Shown here: piece after piece, positions 17,814-28,648 of the stretch
How the letters are laid out: every line of letters begins with the position of its first letter
How positions within the stretch are numbered: the stretch's first letter is position 1
Source of the DNA: Salinibacterium hongtaonis
GTDB lineage: Bacteria; Actinomycetota; Actinomycetes; Actinomycetales; Microbacteriaceae
Length of the DNA stretch: 64,000 nt
Assembly (NCBI RefSeq): GCF_003065485.1
Contig: NZ_CP026951.1
Coordinates: forward strand, 1,178,001-1,242,000
Direction: 5' to 3'
Position numbers and translations under genes: made by a program
The notes under the pieces: generated by a model
Databases searched by the model: none
What the model saw: only the letters and a program-made list of their open reading frames with translations
What the model was told of the DNA's origin: nothing

Positions 17814-17829
17814 GACACGCCCGCGTGTC
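17814..17829. promoter_or_regulatory. Perfect inverted repeat in ftsQ-ftsZ gap
   Basis: GACACGC and GCGTGTC are perfect 7-bp arms with a 2-bp centre, inside the 175-bp gap before ftsZ. There is no T-run, so it is more like a dimeric-protein operator than a terminator. The rest of the gap must hold the ftsZ promoter; an AT-rich stretch (about 17865-17905) is the likely location, but no box is clear. Confidence 0.35.
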
Positions 17830-17934
17830 TGGGCACGGCTGACTCTGGGGCCGCTACTTTCGATTCAGGAAATACATACTGAGCATAACTTTAAGCTTCT
17901 ACCAGAGGTTGAGAGTTCCCAGCGGAGGCCGGAC

Positions 17935-19089
17935 GTGTCAACAAACCAGAACTACCTCGCCGTCATCAAGGTCGTCGGAATCGGCGGCGGAGGCGTGAAT
18001 GCGGTTAACCGCATGATCGAGCTCGGCCTTCGCGGTGTCGAATTCATCGCCATCAATACGGATGCCCAAGCGCTTCTCATGAGCGACGCCGACGTCAAAC
18101 TCGACGTCGGTCGCGAACTCACGCGCGGACTCGGAGCCGGTGCCGACCCCGAAGTGGGCCGTCGCGCTGCCGAGGACCACGCAGATGAGATCGAAGAAGC
18201 ACTTGCCGGCGCAGACATGGTGTTCGTGACCGCGGGTGAGGGTGGAGGCACCGGCACCGGCGGAGCCCCCGTCGTCGCCCGCATCGCCAAGTCGATTGGC
18301 GCCCTCACGATCGGTGTCGTCACGCGCCCGTTCGGATTCGAAGGCAAGCGGCGTGCGGCACAGGCCGAGCTGGGTATCACTGCGCTCAAGAGCGAGGTCG
18401 ACACCCTCATCGTCGTGCCGAATGATCGTCTGCTTGAGATCAGCGATCGGGGCATCAGCTTTCTCGAGGCTTTCGCAACGGCAGACCAGGTCTTGCTCGC
18501 CGGCGTGCAGGGAATCACCGACCTCATCACGACCCCTGGCCTCATCAACCTGGACTTCGCCGACGTCAAGTCGGTAATGCAGGGCGCGGGCTCTGCTCTC
18601 ATGGGTATCGGCTCCTCGCGGGGTGCAGATCGTGCGATTAAGGCCGCCGAACTCGCAGTCGCATCGCCCCTCCTCGAAGCCAGCATCGATGGTGCACACG
18701 GAGTTCTCCTGTCGGTGCAGGGTGGGTCGAACCTCGGAATCTTCGAGATCAACGACGCCGCCAAGCTGGTGCAGGAGGCTGTTCACCCCGAGGCCAACAT
18801 CATCTTCGGTGCCGTCATCGACGACACGCTCGGGGACGAGGTTCGCGTAACGGTCATCGCCGCAGGCTTCGATGGTGGCGAGCCCGTCGTCAAGCGACAG
18901 GGACACCGTTCCAACTTCGTAGAGCCGGGCGAGGATGCGGCAACGGGCGAGTCGGAGACGCCGCTTGCCACCCGCGCCGAAACGACTGCTGCGTGGTCGG
19001 CTGCCGAGCCCGAACTCCCGAAGGCGGCAAGCGACCCCGTCTTCGACTCGAGCGACGACAGTCTGGACATCCCCGACTTCCTCAAATGA
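17935..19089 (+). CDS. ftsZ: Cell division GTPase FtsZ
   Basis: 384 residues from GTG 17935 with GGAGG 6-10 bases upstream. Tubulin-fold motifs: [15 protein letters not shown] (about 13-27), the signature [15 protein letters not shown] (about 101-115), the T7 loop [12 protein letters not shown], and a C-terminal linker ending DIPDFLK, the peptide that binds SepF and other partners. It assembles the Z ring. The stop overlaps the yggS start (ATGA). No pgeF gene intervenes. Confidence 0.98.
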   Translation: MSTNQNYLAVIKVVGIGGGGVNAVNRMIELGLRGVEFIAINTDAQALLMSDADVKLDVGRELTRGLGAGADPEVGRRAAEDHADEIEEALAGADMVFVTAGEGGGTGTGGAPVVARIAKSIGALTIGVVTRPFGFEGKRRAAQAELGITALKSEVDTLIVVPNDRLLEISDRGISFLEAFATADQVLLAGVQGITDLITTPGLINLDFADVKSVMQGAGSALMGIGSSRGADRAIKAAELAVASPLLEASIDGAHGVLLSVQGGSNLGIFEINDAAKLVQEAVHPEANIIFGAVIDDTLGDEVRVTVIAAGFDGGEPVVKRQGHRSNFVEPGEDAATGESETPLATRAETTAAWSAAEPELPKAASDPVFDSSDDSLDIPDFLK

Positions 19090-19792
19090 TCGATTCGCTT
19101 TCGACGTCCGCTGCAGGCGCTCCCCAGCTAGGGGAGCGCCTGCAGCGCGTTCGCTCGGCGGTCGATCACGCTGCGCGGTCGAACGAACGCTCGGCTGATG
19201 ACATCACTCTCATCGTGGTTACCAAGTTTCACCCTGCGTCGCTCGTGCGGGACCTCGTCGAACTCGGTGTGAATGACTTCGGTGAGAATCGCCACCAGGA
19301 GGCGTCGGCTAAGGCGGCTGAGCTTCGAGACCTCCCGATCAACTGGCACTTTGTGGGCCAACTTCAGTCGAATAAGGCAAAAGCGGTTCGCTCGTACGCC
19401 AACACTGTCCACTCGGTTGATCGCGCTTCCGTCGTTTCGGCGCTCGACACTCCGGGCGCCGATCTCCTTGACTGCTTCCTCCAGCTCAACCTCACAGAGG
19501 ACCCGCAGCGCGGGGAGTCAGCGACGAAGGCCTGGAGCGTCTCGCAGAGCAGGTCCTCGCGGCACAGAGTCTCCGTCTACGGGGAGTCATGGCCGTGGCA
19601 CCGCTCGACGAGAATCCGCGGCGTGCATTTGAACGCGTGCGCCTGGCGTCGGAGCGGTTGCGGCGCATGGAGCCGTCGGCCGACGCGATCTCGGCCGGCA
19701 TGTCGCACGACTTCGTCGACGCCATCGCAGAAGGTGCGACACACCTCCGCATCGGGTCGGCAATCACGGGAAATCGCCCTGCACAGGGTTAA
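19086..19792 (+). pseudogene. YggS/PROSC-family PLP homeostasis protein, one apparent frameshift
   Basis: With one G added to the run at 19512-19515 it reads as one protein of about 235 residues. N-terminal half: ITLIVVTKFHPASLV with the PLP-binding lysine, DFGENRHQEASAKA and WHFVGQLQSNKAKAV. C-terminal half in the shifted frame: [32 protein letters not shown]. These are all conserved YggS motifs and both halves look unmutated, so a sequencing error is more likely than true decay. YggS buffers pyridoxal phosphate and is a standard ftsZ-sepF neighbour. Confidence 0.88.
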
Positions 19793-19830
19793 TGTCAATT
19801 CGAGACACGAACCACCAGGAGGCTCACACA

Positions 19831-20322
19831 ATGGCTAACCCGCTTCGCAAGACGATGGTGTACCTCGGCCTTGCCGACGAGGAGTTCGACTACGAAGATA
19901 AGGCGGCTCCATCGGCGCCTACCCCCGCTCCGGTTCAGACTGCCCCCGCCAGCGCCCCTTCGGCCCAGACTTCAGCCCAGCGCGCGCCGGTGACCCCCCT
20001 TCGCCGTCCCGCGGCCGTTCGATCAGTGGGAGCCACCGAGATGAATGAGATTCTCACCGTCCACCCCCGGCAGTACAAAGATGCCCAGTCGATCGCCGAG
20101 AGCTTTCGTGATGGCATCCCTGTCATCATCAACCTTTCGCAGATGAGCGAGCCGGATGCTCGTCGCCTCGTCGACTTCGCCAGCGGTCTTTCCCAGGGGC
20201 TCTACGGCAAGATTGAACGCGTGACCTCCAAGGTGTTCCTTCTTTCGCCAGCGCACGTTGCCGTCAGCGGTGACCGCGCTCAGGAGAACGACGCGGACGG
20301 CACCTACTTCTCCCAGAACTAG
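19831..20322 (+). CDS. sepF: SepF, FtsZ membrane anchor
   Basis: 163 residues from ATG 19831, with CAGGAGG 7 bases upstream. Starts with [14 protein letters not shown], the membrane-targeting amphipathic helix, then an acidic stretch and an Ala/Pro/Gln linker (about 30-70), then the SepF core (about 80-155: [39 protein letters not shown]). It tethers FtsZ to the membrane in bacteria without FtsA, consistent with the absence of ftsA here. Confidence 0.94.
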   Translation: MANPLRKTMVYLGLADEEFDYEDKAAPSAPTPAPVQTAPASAPSAQTSAQRAPVTPLRRPAAVRSVGATEMNEILTVHPRQYKDAQSIAESFRDGIPVIINLSQMSEPDARRLVDFASGLSQGLYGKIERVTSKVFLLSPAHVAVSGDRAQENDADGTYFSQN

Positions 20323-20468
20323 GAGTCGAGCCGGCAGCCGCGACCGTTCGTGGCTGTAGGCTCGAGGACACGGTGTGTCCTGGTTTTTCGGTCACACGTT
20401 TTGTCTTCTCAGACCGCGTATCGGACCTGTTGTGGGTTCGCGGCGGCCGCTACTTTTCCGGATGGCCC

Positions 20469-20780
20469 ATGATTCTCGTTGTGCTCCTCACGGTGCTCTA
20501 CATTGCGTTGTTTCTCTACTTTCTCGCGATGTGGGCGAGGTTCATCCTCGAGCTCGTGACCGCGTTCGTGCCGCGGTGGCGCCCGCGCGGCGCGACTCTG
20601 GTTGTCGCCGAGGTCGTCTACACCGTCACAGATCCTCCCGTGCGGTTCACCCGGCGCATCCTTCCGCCCGTTCGCTTCGGGGGAATCTCGCTCGATTTCG
20701 CCTGGAGCATCGTGATGCTTGTGGTGCTGGTGTTGCTTTATGTCGTGTCCTGGGGTCGCCAAGTGGCGGGTTCCCTGTAA
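20469..20780 (+). CDS. YggT-family membrane protein
   Basis: 103 residues when started at ATG 20469 (MILVVLLTVLYIALFLYF); longer in-frame readings upstream are not supported by a ribosome site. Two membrane segments flank the short motif DPPVRFTRRILPPVRFGGISLDF, which is the hallmark of YggT proteins. Function is poorly defined; it is regularly found between sepF and divIVA. Confidence 0.85.
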   Translation: MILVVLLTVLYIALFLYFLAMWARFILELVTAFVPRWRPRGATLVVAEVVYTVTDPPVRFTRRILPPVRFGGISLDFAWSIVMLVVLVLLYVVSWGRQVAGSL

Positions 20781-20888
20781 CCTATTCAGAATCCGGTGTC
20801 ACTGGTTCCGCACAGCCTGCGCTTTCCAGTCTTTGTTAGCGTTGAGCTTGACGGCAGTATCGATCAGAGAGTTTTTGAGGTGACGAGA

Positions 20889-21629
20889 ATGGCCCTTACG
20901 CCTGAAGACGTAGTCAACAAGCGGTTTCAGCCGACGAAGTTCCGCGAGGGCTACGACCAGGACGAGGTAGATGACTTCCTCGACGAGGTTGTTGTCGAAC
21001 TGCGGCGCCTTGGTCAGGAGAACGAGGAGCTGCGCCAGCGCCTCGTCGCGAGCGAGTCGCGCATTGCCGAGCTGCAGCGCAGCGGAGCCGAGGCTCCTGC
21101 AGCCGCCGCACCGAGCTACGTCGCCGAGCCCGTTGCTGCACCGGTCGTCGAGGCACCTGTCGTCGAGGCTCCCGCCGCAACGCCTGGTCTCGATGAGACG
21201 GGCAGCACCAATAACCTCCTGCAGCTTGCGCGTCGTCTCCACGAGGAGCACGTCCGCGAGGGCATCGAGAAGCGCGACGCGCTCATCGCCGAAGGTCAGG
21301 CCACCGCTCAGCGCGTTGTTGCCGAGGCGGAGGCGACCGCTCAGCGTGTTGTCTCAGAGGCAGAGGCAGAGCAGCGCCAGAAGGTTGGCGAGCTCGAGGC
21401 TCAGCGCACCGGTTTGGAATCGCAGATCGAGGAGCTTCGCACCTTCGAGCGTGAGTACCGGGCCAACCTCAAGAGCTACATCGAGGGCCAGCTTCGCGAC
21501 CTTGATTCGGCTAGCACCGTAAACACCGCTAGCTCGAACACTGCTGCGGCTTCGTCCGACTTCGGTGGCGACTTCGGTGTCCCCGCTAACCAGCCTCCGG
21601 CTAACTTCCAGGGCTTTGTCGGCAACTGA
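20889..21629 (+). CDS. divIVA: Polar growth protein DivIVA/Wag31
   Basis: 246 residues from ATG 20889 (GAGGTGA upstream). The N-terminal DivIVA domain MALTPEDVVNKRFQ, FREGYDQDEVDDFLDEVV binds curved membrane; a short coiled coil follows, then a Pro/Ala/Val spacer with a VVEAP tandem repeat (about 95-115), and a second long coiled coil (LARRLHEEHVREG to YIEGQLRDL). The tail is Ser/Ala/Asn-rich. It organises apical growth and recruits wall enzymes, and is often a kinase substrate in Actinobacteria. Confidence 0.95.
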   Translation: MALTPEDVVNKRFQPTKFREGYDQDEVDDFLDEVVVELRRLGQENEELRQRLVASESRIAELQRSGAEAPAAAAPSYVAEPVAAPVVEAPVVEAPAATPGLDETGSTNNLLQLARRLHEEHVREGIEKRDALIAEGQATAQRVVAEAEATAQRVVSEAEAEQRQKVGELEAQRTGLESQIEELRTFEREYRANLKSYIEGQLRDLDSASTVNTASSNTAAASSDFGGDFGVPANQPPANFQGFVGN

Positions 21630-22215
21630 TTCGGCAGAGACTCCTGGCGCACCTCGCGCCGCTCGCTCCCGAGTCAGCCTAAAAGCTCTCGGCCTGCTGG
21701 TCTGCGTCGCACTTCTCGTGTACGTCGCAGACCAGCTGAGCAAGGCGTGGGTCGTTGCCAATCTCGATGAGCGCACGGTCAATCCGGTTCTCGGAGAGCT
21801 GCTTCAGTTCGTTTTCGTACGAAACCCCGGGGCGGCTTTCTCGCTCGCCAGCGGGTCGACCTGGATCTTCTCCATTGCGGCCTCGCTCGTCACACTCTTC
21901 ATCATTCTGTTCGCGCACCGCATCCGTTCCATCGGGTGGGCTGTGCTGTTCGGAATGCTGCTCGGCGGAACACTCGGCAATCTCACCGACCGACTCTTCA
22001 GAGAGCCGGGCTTTGGCGTCGGACATGTGATCGACTTCATCCAGGTGTGGGGGTTCCCGGCGATTTTCAATATCGCCGACATCTTCATCGTCTCGAGCAT
22101 GGGGCTGTTCATCATCCTCACCCTGAAGGGCATCGGGATGGACGGCACGCGCCAGACAACCGAGCCAAAGTCCGACGGATCCGTCGGCACAGCGATCAAT
22201 GATGAGGCTCGGTAG
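21616..22215 (+). CDS. lspA: Lipoprotein signal peptidase LspA
   Basis: 199 residues if started at TTG 21616, which overlaps the divIVA end by 14 bases; no ATG or GTG is in frame before the first helix, so the start is inferred. Four membrane helices. Catalytic aspartates sit in GNLTDRLFR and FNIADIFIV, and [10 protein letters not shown] is a conserved LspA motif. It cleaves prolipoproteins before the lipidated cysteine, such as CtaC and the FKBP lipoprotein encoded in this window. It works upstream of Lnt (also present). Confidence 0.92.
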   Translation: MSATDSAETPGAPRAARSRVSLKALGLLVCVALLVYVADQLSKAWVVANLDERTVNPVLGELLQFVFVRNPGAAFSLASGSTWIFSIAASLVTLFIILFAHRIRSIGWAVLFGMLLGGTLGNLTDRLFREPGFGVGHVIDFIQVWGFPAIFNIADIFIVSSMGLFIILTLKGIGMDGTRQTTEPKSDGSVGTAINDEAR

Positions 22216-22222
22216 CTCCGCA

Positions 22223-23143
22223 ATGCAGTCACGTTCAGTACCCGTTCCCGACGGACTCGTGGGCGAGCGCGTCGACGCTGCTCTCTCCAAGCTGATGGGG
22301 TTCTCCCGCAGCTTCGCGGTCGAGGTAATCGAGGCTGGCGGCGTGCGCGTAGACGGCGTCGCGGTTTCTAAGTCCGACCGCCTTCGAGCGGACGGCTGGC
22401 TCGACATCGAATGGGAAGACCGTCAGGCTCCCCGCATCGAGCCGATGCTCGTGCCTGATTTTGGCATCGTCTACGACGATGACGACATTGTGGTCATCGA
22501 TAAGCCCGTCGGAGTCGCGGCCCACCCGTCCGTTGGCTGGACGGGACCAACGGTTCTCGGAGCGCTTGCTGCGTCCGGATACAGAATCTCCACGTCGGGT
22601 GCCTCTGAGCGCGCGGGGATCGTGCATCGTCTTGACGCAGGAACCAGCGGTCTCATGGTCGTGGCCAAGTCGGAGCATGCCTATTCAGCCCTCAAGCGTG
22701 CGTTCCACGATCGAGAGGTCGACAAGATCTATCACGCGGTCGTTCAGGGACACCCCGACCCTCTGCGTGGGACGATCGACGCTCCCATCGGCCGACACCC
22801 GTCGTCTGCATGGAAGTTCGCTGTCGTTGCCGGCGGCAAAGACTCAGTGACTCACTACGAGACACTTGAGGCGTTTCCCGCAGCATCGCTTCTCGAGATT
22901 CACCTCGAAACCGGGCGTACGCACCAGATTCGGGTTCATATGGCCGCCCAGCGGCATCCGTGCGTCGGTGACTCGATGTATGGCGCAGACCCCACCCTCT
23001 CGGCCCGGCTCGGCCTCGAACGTCAGTGGTTGCACGCCATGCGCCTGGGGTTCCGCCATCCCGCAACGGGCGAACCCGTTGAGTTTGAGTCGACATACCC
23101 GGCTGATCTTCAACACGCGCTCGACGTGCTGCACGCGAGCTAA
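22223..23143 (+). CDS. RluA/RluD-family 23S rRNA pseudouridine synthase
   Basis: About 306 residues from ATG 22223 ([12 protein letters not shown]); an in-frame ATG at 22199 overlapping lspA is also possible. N-terminal S4 domain ([17 protein letters not shown]), then the catalytic domain with [18 protein letters not shown], where the Asp of HRLD is the nucleophile, and [11 protein letters not shown]. Family RluD by layout and by its dcw position next to lspA. The exact uridines modified cannot be read from sequence. Confidence 0.92.
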   Translation: MQSRSVPVPDGLVGERVDAALSKLMGFSRSFAVEVIEAGGVRVDGVAVSKSDRLRADGWLDIEWEDRQAPRIEPMLVPDFGIVYDDDDIVVIDKPVGVAAHPSVGWTGPTVLGALAASGYRISTSGASERAGIVHRLDAGTSGLMVVAKSEHAYSALKRAFHDREVDKIYHAVVQGHPDPLRGTIDAPIGRHPSSAWKFAVVAGGKDSVTHYETLEAFPAASLLEIHLETGRTHQIRVHMAAQRHPCVGDSMYGADPTLSARLGLERQWLHAMRLGFRHPATGEPVEFESTYPADLQHALDVLHAS

Positions 23144-23193
23144 CCACCGCCGAACTAGACTGGATAACCACCCTCTAGCAAGACGGAGAAGTA

Positions 23194-26100
23194 GTGCCCG
23201 CGAGCAGCGATTCCTTCGTGCATCTTCATGTGCACAGCGAATACTCGATGCTGGATGGCGCTGCGCGCGTTAAGCCCCTCATCGATGCCGCGGTAGAGCA
23301 GCAGATGCCGGCAGTCGCGGTTACCGACCACGGCAACGTCTTCGGGGCATACGACTTTTGGAAGACCGCCAAGGCCGCGGGAATCAAGCCGATTATCGGC
23401 ACCGAGGCGTACATCACCCCCGGAACCGCCCGCGGAGACAAGACCAGAATCAAGTGGGGCAACGGCGGAGAAGACGATGTCTCCGGGGCCGGTGCCTACA
23501 CACACATGACCCTCCTGAGCGAGACGACGCAGGGGCTGCATAACCTTTTTCGGCTCTCGTCCAAGGCATCGCTTGAGGGGTACTACTTCAAGCCGCGCAT
23601 GGATCGCGAGTTGCTTTCCCAGTATGGCAAGGGCCTCATCGCCACGACGGGCTGCCCGAGCGGCGAGGTTCAAACGCGCCTCCGCCTGGGCCAGTATGAC
23701 GAAGCGATTAAGGCCGCCTCCGATTTTCGCGACATCTTCGGCAAAGAGAACTACTTCGCCGAAATCATGGATCACGGGCTGGGCATCGAGCGACGCATCA
23801 TGGACGACCTGCTCAGGCTTGCCAAACAGCTCGACCTTCCGCTTGTCGCGACCAACGATCTGCACTACACCCACGCCCATGACGCGACGAGCCACGCGGC
23901 TCTGCTCTGCGTGCAGTCGGGAACGACGCTTGATGACCCCAAGCGGTTCAAGTTTGATGCCGATGAGTTCTATCTCAAGTCGGCCGCGCAGATGCGCCAG
24001 CTCTTTCGTGATCACCCTGAGGCCTGCGACAACACTCTTCTCATTGCCGAGCGCTGCGATGTGTCGTTCGACGAGGGCGCCAACTACATGCCCCGCTTCC
24101 CGGTTCCCGAAGGAGAGACCGAGGAGTCCTGGTTCATCAAAGAGGTCGATAAGGGCCTGCACTTTCGCTACCCCGACGGCATTCCTGAGGATGTGCGGCG
24201 TCAGGCCGACTACGAGGTAGGGGTCATCCTGCAGATGGGCTTCCCCGGGTACTTCCTCGTGGTCGCCGACTTCATTAACTGGTCAAAAGACAACGGGATT
24301 CGCGTCGGCCCCGGCCGAGGCTCCGGTGCGGGTTCGATGGCGGCCTACGCCATGCGGATCACCGACCTTGACCCGCTGCGCCACGGGCTCATCTTCGAGC
24401 GCTTCCTGAACCCCGACCGCGTCTCTATGCCCGACTTCGACGTCGACTTCGACGATCGTCGCCGCGGCGAGGTCATCAAGTACGTGACCGAAAAGTACGG
24501 TGACGAGCGTGTTGCCCAGATCGTCACCTACGGCACAATCAAGGCAAAGCAGGCGCTCAAGGACTCATCTCGAGTTCTCGGGTTTCCCTTTGGCATGGGG
24601 GAGAAGCTCACGAAGGCGATGCCGCCGCCCATCATGGGCAAGGACATCCCGCTGACGGGAATCTTCGATAAGAGCCACCCGCGCTACAAAGAGGCCGGCG
24701 ACATCCGGGCCGTCGTTGAAACCGATCACGAAGCTAAGACAGTTTTCGAGACCGCGCTCGGCCTCGAAAACCTCAAGCGGCAGTGGGGCGTGCACGCTGC
24801 GGGTGTGATCATGTCGAGCGAACCGCTGCTCGACATCATCCCGATCATGAAGCGTGAGCAAGACGGCCAGATCGTCACGCAGTTCGACTACCCGGCGTGC
24901 GAGGCGCTCGGCCTCATCAAGATGGACTTCTTGGGGCTCCGCAACCTCACGATCATTTCGGATGCTCTTGACAACATCGAGTCGAACCGCGGGTTCGTTC
25001 TCGATCTCGAAGGCCTTGAGCTCGACGATCAGGCCTCCTACGACTTGCTAGCAAGGGGAGACACGCTCGGCGTCTTCCAGCTCGATGGCGGCCCCATGCG
25101 CGGCCTCCTTCGGTTGATGAAGCCCGACAACTTTGAAGACATTTCGGCTGTGCTGGCGCTTTACCGACCGGGGCCGATGGGTGCGGATTCGCACACTAAC
25201 TACGCCCTGCGCAAGAACGGGCTTCAGGAGATCACGCCGATCCACCCGGAGCTGGAGGAGCCTCTCAAGGAGATCCTCGGTGGCACCTATGGCCTCATCA
25301 TCTACCAAGAGCAGGTTATGTCCATTGCCCAGAAGGTCGCAGGGTTCAGCCTGGGTCAGGCCGATATTCTGCGGCGGGCCATGGGCAAGAAGAAGAAGTC
25401 CGAACTCGATAAGCAATACGAGGGCTTCCGCGGCGGAATGCACGAGCGCGGCTTCTCCGATGCTGCCGTCAAGTCGCTCTGGGACATCCTGCTTCCGTTC
25501 TCTGACTACGCCTTCAACAAGGCCCACTCGGCGGCATACGGTGTCGTGTCGTATTGGACTGCCTACCTCAAGGCCCATTACCCGGCCGAGTACATGGCGG
25601 CTCTTCTCACGAGCGTCGGCGATTCCAAGGACAAAGCTGCGGTCTACCTCAACGAGTGCCGCCGCATGGGAATCAAAGTTCTGCCCCCGGATGTCAATGA
25701 GTCGATCGGGTTCTTCGCCGCAGTCGGCGACGACATCCGGTTCGGTCTCGGTGCCGTGCGCAACGTTGGCTTCAACGTTGTTGAACTCATCAAGCAGGCC
25801 CGCGAGGAGAAGGGGCGATTCACCTCGTTCCACGACTTTCTCAAGAAGGTGCCGATTCCCGTTGCCAACAAACGAACGCTGGAATCCCTCATCAAGGCGG
25901 GCGCTTTTGACTCGCTCGGTCACACGCGCAGGGCGCTCTATGAGATTCACGAGGAGTCGGCTGAAGGTGCGGTGCGAGACAAACGCGCAGAGGCCCATGG
26001 GCAGGTCGGCTTCGACTTCGACAATTTGTGGGATGAACCTCAGCAGGCGCTGGCCGTTCCCGAGCGGCCAGAGTGGTCCAAGCGGGACAAGCTGGCGTTC

Positions 26101-26709
26101 GAGCGCGAGATGCTGGGTCTCTATGTTTCGGACCACCCGCTGGCCGGGCTCGAGCTGCAACTGGCCAAGCATGCGAGTATTTCCATTGCCGAACTACTGA
26201 CGGGCGAGGCCGCCGCCGACGGCGAGACCGTCACAATCGCTGGCCTAGTCACATCCGTGCAGCACCGCACCGCTCGAAACTCCGGCAACCCGTACGGCCT
26301 CATCACTGTCGAGGATTTCGGCGGCGAAATCACGGTCATGTTCCTGGGCAAGACCTATCAGGAGTTCTCTCCCGCGCTGGTGAGCGACTCCATCGTCGTC
26401 ATCCGTGCCCGCGTAGGGGTGCGAGACGACGGCGTCAATCTTCACGCGTCAAGCATGTTCCAGCCCGACCTGGGGCAGAGTCTCGGCTCCGGGCCGCTCA
26501 TGATCTCGGTGCAGGAGTTCAGAGCGACGACGGATGTTGTCGCAGCGCTCGGCGATGTGCTTATCCGGCATGCAGGCGATACAGAGGTGCGCCTCAAGCT
26601 CATCAAGGGCAGCACCGCCCGCATGTTCGAGGTGCCGTATCCGGTGTCGGTGACGGCTGATCTCTATGGAGAACTCAAGTCGCTGCTCGGGCCGTCCTGC
26701 CTCGGCTAA
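23194..26709 (+). CDS. dnaE: DNA polymerase III alpha subunit DnaE1
   Basis: 1171 residues from GTG 23194. N-terminal PHP domain (VHLHVHSEYSMLDGA, VAVTDHGNVFGAYDF), palm domain with the catalytic aspartates in MPDFDVDFDDRRRGEV and GPGRGSGAGSMAAYA, the YQEQVMSIAQKVAG and AFNKAHSAAYG motifs, a helix-hairpin-helix region, and an OB domain (VTIAGLVTSVQHRTARNS). This is the replicative polymerase. Length and motifs are complete. Confidence 0.97.
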   Translation: MPASSDSFVHLHVHSEYSMLDGAARVKPLIDAAVEQQMPAVAVTDHGNVFGAYDFWKTAKAAGIKPIIGTEAYITPGTARGDKTRIKWGNGGEDDVSGAGAYTHMTLLSETTQGLHNLFRLSSKASLEGYYFKPRMDRELLSQYGKGLIATTGCPSGEVQTRLRLGQYDEAIKAASDFRDIFGKENYFAEIMDHGLGIERRIMDDLLRLAKQLDLPLVATNDLHYTHAHDATSHAALLCVQSGTTLDDPKRFKFDADEFYLKSAAQMRQLFRDHPEACDNTLLIAERCDVSFDEGANYMPRFPVPEGETEESWFIKEVDKGLHFRYPDGIPEDVRRQADYEVGVILQMGFPGYFLVVADFINWSKDNGIRVGPGRGSGAGSMAAYAMRITDLDPLRHGLIFERFLNPDRVSMPDFDVDFDDRRRGEVIKYVTEKYGDERVAQIVTYGTIKAKQALKDSSRVLGFPFGMGEKLTKAMPPPIMGKDIPLTGIFDKSHPRYKEAGDIRAVVETDHEAKTVFETALGLENLKRQWGVHAAGVIMSSEPLLDIIPIMKREQDGQIVTQFDYPACEALGLIKMDFLGLRNLTIISDALDNIESNRGFVLDLEGLELDDQASYDLLARGDTLGVFQLDGGPMRGLLRLMKPDNFEDISAVLALYRPGPMGADSHTNYALRKNGLQEITPIHPELEEPLKEILGGTYGLIIYQEQVMSIAQKVAGFSLGQADILRRAMGKKKKSELDKQYEGFRGGMHERGFSDAAVKSLWDILLPFSDYAFNKAHSAAYGVVSYWTAYLKAHYPAEYMAALLTSVGDSKDKAAVYLNECRRMGIKVLPPDVNESIGFFAAVGDDIRFGLGAVRNVGFNVVELIKQAREEKGRFTSFHDFLKKVPIPVANKRTLESLIKAGAFDSLGHTRRALYEIHEESAEGAVRDKRAEAHGQVGFDFDNLWDEPQQALAVPERPEWSKRDKLAFEREMLGLYVSDHPLAGLELQLAKHASISIAELLTGEAAADGETVTIAGLVTSVQHRTARNSGNPYGLITVEDFGGEITVMFLGKTYQEFSPALVSDSIVVIRARVGVRDDGVNLHASSMFQPDLGQSLGSGPLMISVQEFRATTDVVAALGDVLIRHAGDTEVRLKLIKGSTARMFEVPYPVSVTADLYGELKSLLGPSCLG

Positions 26710-26743
26710 CCGACCGGGGCCAGAGGCTAGAATTATTCTCGCC

Positions 26744-28057
26744 ATGATTCAGACAATCGACCTGCGCGGTCAGCGCCCCACCACATCCGAGTTCCTCGCC
26801 CTCATCCCGCGTTCCAAGACCGATGTGTCTGCGGCTACGGCAATCGCCGAGGATCTGATCACTGCGGTGCGAACCCAGGGGAGCGCTGCCCTTCTCGACC
26901 AGGCAGAGCGCCTCGATCGGGTGCGTCCGCCTCGCGTGAGGGTGTCAGCCGAGGAGATTGCCGCTGCTGTCGCAGGTCTTGACCCGCGTGTTCGTGAAGC
27001 GCTCGAAGAAGCGATCGATCGTGTCCGCCAGGCAAGTGCCGCGCAGGTGCCGTCGCCCACCATCACGACCTTGGGTCCAGGAGCCGAGGTCGTTCAACGA
27101 TGGTCGCCCGTGCGTCGGGTCGGGTTCTATGTGCCCGGTGGCAAGGCGGTGTACCCCTCGAGCGTTGTCATGAGTGTTGTTCCTGCTCAGGTGGCCGGAG
27201 TGCAGGCGGTTGCGCTCGCCTCACCCCCGCAACACGATTTCGGCGGTTCAGTTCACCCCACGATTCTGGGCGCAGCAGGTCTTCTCGGCGTGGACGAGAT
27301 CTATGCCATGGGAGGCGCGGGAGCTATCGGTGCTTTCGCCTATGGCGTTCCCGACATCGGCCTTGAGCCTGTGCAGCTGATTACGGGCCCTGGCAACGTT
27401 TTTGTTGCCGCGGCCAAGCGTCTCGTACGCGGCCAGGCGGGAATTGATGCTGAAGCTGGCCCCACCGAGATTCTGATCATCGCCGACTCCTCGGCAGACG
27501 CAAGACTCGTTGCAGCTGACCTCATCAGCCAGGCTGAGCACGATGAACTCGCCTCTTCCGTTCTTGTCACGGACTCCGTCGATCTCGCTAACCGGGTCGA
27601 GGAGCAACTGGAGCGCCTGGTTGCTCAGACCGCCCACCGCGAGCGCGTCACTGAGGCCCTTCGTGGCATCCAATCGGCCATCGTGCTGGTGGATGACCTC
27701 GAGGTCGCTGCCGACTTCAGCAACGCCTACGGGCCGGAGCACCTCGAGCTCCAGGTCGCCGATGTCGACGGTGCACTTGAGCTCATTGAGAGCGCGGGCG
27801 CGATCTTTGTCGGCCCCCACTCGCCCGTGAGCCTCGGTGACTATCTCGCCGGCTCCAACCACGTTCTGCCGACGGGCGGCCAAGCGCGTTTCGCTCCGGG
27901 CTTGGGTGCTTACACGTTCCTGCGGCCGCAGCAGGTCATCCGTTATTCGGAGGCTGCGCTGCGCGACGTTGAGCAGCGAATTGTCACGCTGGCAACCGCG
28001 GAGGATCTGCCGGCCCACGCTGCTGCCGTGACCGCCAGGTTCGAAACGGAGAAGTAA
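26744..28057 (+). CDS. hisD: Histidinol dehydrogenase HisD
   Basis: 437 residues from ATG 26744. Motifs: [57 protein letters not shown] and [10 protein letters not shown] with zinc-ligand and catalytic residues, and [20 protein letters not shown]. It catalyses the last two steps of histidine synthesis. A TAGAAT element (26728-26733) lies only about 10 bases before the start, so the transcript may be nearly leaderless. No other his gene is in the window. Confidence 0.96.
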   Translation: MIQTIDLRGQRPTTSEFLALIPRSKTDVSAATAIAEDLITAVRTQGSAALLDQAERLDRVRPPRVRVSAEEIAAAVAGLDPRVREALEEAIDRVRQASAAQVPSPTITTLGPGAEVVQRWSPVRRVGFYVPGGKAVYPSSVVMSVVPAQVAGVQAVALASPPQHDFGGSVHPTILGAAGLLGVDEIYAMGGAGAIGAFAYGVPDIGLEPVQLITGPGNVFVAAAKRLVRGQAGIDAEAGPTEILIIADSSADARLVAADLISQAEHDELASSVLVTDSVDLANRVEEQLERLVAQTAHRERVTEALRGIQSAIVLVDDLEVAADFSNAYGPEHLELQVADVDGALELIESAGAIFVGPHSPVSLGDYLAGSNHVLPTGGQARFAPGLGAYTFLRPQQVIRYSEAALRDVEQRIVTLATAEDLPAHAAAVTARFETEK

Positions 28058-28122
28058 TAGGGAGAGTGGTTCCGGGGAGCCTCCACGGTTTCTTCCCCTG
28101 CGCCCCCTATTCTTGGGTCACC

Positions 28123-28605
28123 ATGTTCTGCCCATTCTGTCGCCACCCCGATTCCCGCGTCATCGATTCCCGCACCAGTGACGACGGCATGTCGATCCGT
28201 CGTCGCCGGCAGTGCCCAGAATGCGGGCGCCGCTTCAGCACGACCGAGACCGCGAGTCTCAGCGTCGTCAAGCGCAACGGTGTTCTCGAACCGTTCAGCC
28301 GCGAGAAGGTCGTGGCCGGGGTGCGCAAGGCGTGTCAGGGCAGGCCCGTCACCGACACCGATCTCGCGCTGCTCGCGCAGCGAGTAGAAGAGGCGATCCG
28401 AGCAACGGGGGCGTCACAGATCGATGCCAACGACATCGGTCTTGCCATCCTCGCACCGCTCAGGGAGCTCGACGAGGTCGCCTATCTTCGCTTCGCAAGC
28501 GTTTACCAGGCGTTTGAGTCTCTCGACGACTTCGAGTCGGCGATTACGCAGCTGCGCCATGAGCACGGCGACGATCGTCTGAGGGGCTCGTCGCCGACCT
28601 CATAG
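28123..28605 (+). CDS. nrdR: Transcriptional repressor NrdR
   Basis: 160 residues from ATG 28123. A four-cysteine zinc ribbon opens the protein ([29 protein letters not shown]), followed by an ATP-cone domain ([16 protein letters not shown] to [14 protein letters not shown]). NrdR senses dATP/ATP and represses ribonucleotide reductase genes. No nrd gene or clear NrdR box is seen here. Confidence 0.96.
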   Translation: MFCPFCRHPDSRVIDSRTSDDGMSIRRRRQCPECGRRFSTTETASLSVVKRNGVLEPFSREKVVAGVRKACQGRPVTDTDLALLAQRVEEAIRATGASQIDANDIGLAILAPLRELDEVAYLRFASVYQAFESLDDFESAITQLRHEHGDDRLRGSSPTS

Positions 28606-28648
28606 GCGGCCACCGTGGGGGAGTGCGCACGCTAGGGTTTCCCTTGGT

